Of a stretch of DNA of 6,919 nt, positions 6,598 through 6,919 are shown one piece after another. Source of the DNA: Candidatus Eiseniibacteriota bacterium (GTDB taxonomy: Bacteria; Eisenbacteria; RBG-16-71-46); NCBI GenBank assembly GCA_023249815.1, contig JAHFBX010000154.1, positions 1 through 6,919 of the forward strand, read 5' to 3'. Position numbers and translations under genes: made by a program. Numbering within the stretch: the first letter of the stretch is position 1; each line of letters starts with the position of its first letter. The notes under the pieces were generated by a model. That model saw nothing but the letters and a program-made list of their open reading frames with translations, did not search any database and had not been told where the DNA came from.

Positions 6598-6919
6598 CTA
6601 GAGGGATTCGAGGAACTGGACGAGGTCGCGACGCTCCGTCATGGGGAGCGCGCGGAATCTATCGCGGCTCCGCGATCCCTCGCCGCCATGCCAGAGGATC
6701 GCCTCCTCGAGCGTCCGGGCGCGGCCGTCGTGGAGGAGGAAGCGACGACCGTTCACCGTCTCGGCGAGACCGAGGCCCCAGAGCTGGGGCGTGCGCCATT
6801 CCGCGTCACGGGCCGCGGCCTCCGGCATGCCATCAGTGAGCTCGGGCCCCATGTCGCGGAGCAGGAGATCGGTGAAAGGATGGAGGACCTGATGTGCGAG
6901 TGCCGGCTGGTCCGCGGCG
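6598..6919 (-). CDS. Di-heme oxidoreductase (DUF1111/DHOR family), C-terminal part; 5' end outside the window
   Basis: The minus-strand frame is open from the window edge to a TAG at 6598-6600, giving 106 visible C-terminal residues. The ATG at 6852 is internal, because family-like sequence continues upstream of it. Recognisable conserved segments, in visible numbering, are HPFTDLLLRDMGPELTDG (13-30), the EWRTPQLWGLG block (about 41-51), FLLHDGRARTLEEAILWHGG (about 60-79) and the terminal LVQFLESL. These match the C-terminal region of the di-heme oxidoreductases formerly called DUF1111, relatives of the MauG/cytochrome c peroxidase group; the LHDGRART motif is shared with di-heme peroxidases. 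No CxxCH heme sites fall in the visible part, as expected for this end of the protein. It is probably exported and takes part in envelope electron transfer; the substrate is unknown. It heads an apparent operon with the HtrA-like gene 17 bases downstream. A MauG-type peroxidase is the main alternative. Confidence 0.82.
   Translation of the reverse strand, partial: AADQPALAHQVLHPFTDLLLRDMGPELTDGMPEAAARDAEWRTPQLWGLGLAETVNGRRFLLHDGRARTLEEAILWHGGEGSRSRDRFRALPMTERRDLVQFLESL

Overview
This is a GC-rich, densely coding bacterial chromosomal window with six protein genes (two cut by the window edges) and almost no intergenic space. I see no RNA genes, insertion sequences, CRISPR arrays or phage genes. 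The organism cannot be fixed from the sequence. A transmembrane Ser/Thr kinase fused to a TolB-like domain and TPR repeats, together with a DUF1111-type di-heme oxidoreductase and very high GC, would suit Gemmatimonadota, Acidobacteriota, 'Candidatus Eisenbacteria' or a myxobacterium-like lineage. That assignment is inference.

Layout. (1) 1-645, plus strand: the 3' part of a HAD-family phosphatase whose first few codons lie outside the window. (2) 653-2844, minus strand: a two-gene operon. A ThrH-like phosphoserine phosphatase/homoserine phosphotransferase is followed, with a 4-base ATGA stop/start overlap, by a Rieske [2Fe-2S] plus FAD/NAD(P)H pyridine-nucleotide-disulfide oxidoreductase of the AIFM3-like type. 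(3) 2845-3024: a 180-base divergent control region, the only sizeable non-coding stretch. (4) 3025-5418, plus strand: a 797-residue membrane Ser/Thr kinase. (5) 5438-6919, minus strand: the C-terminal end of a di-heme cytochrome oxidoreductase, followed 17 bases later by a secreted HtrA/DegS-like protein with one PDZ domain. Two gene pairs converge tail to tail with very short gaps: 7 bases at 646-652 and 19 bases at 5419-5437.

How the genes may work together. The minus-strand operon couples a serine/threonine-pathway phosphatase to a redox enzyme; the overlap implies co-translation, but the shared physiology is unknown. The kinase looks like a one-pass receptor with its catalytic domain inside the cell and the TolB-like and TPR part outside. 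The last two minus-strand genes are probably co-transcribed and both are expected to act in the cell envelope. The most notable observation is that the HtrA-like protein has lost two of its three catalytic residues (His to Arg and Ser to Leu) while keeping its signal peptide, fold motifs and PDZ domain. It is probably a non-proteolytic PDZ/chaperone or scaffold protein.
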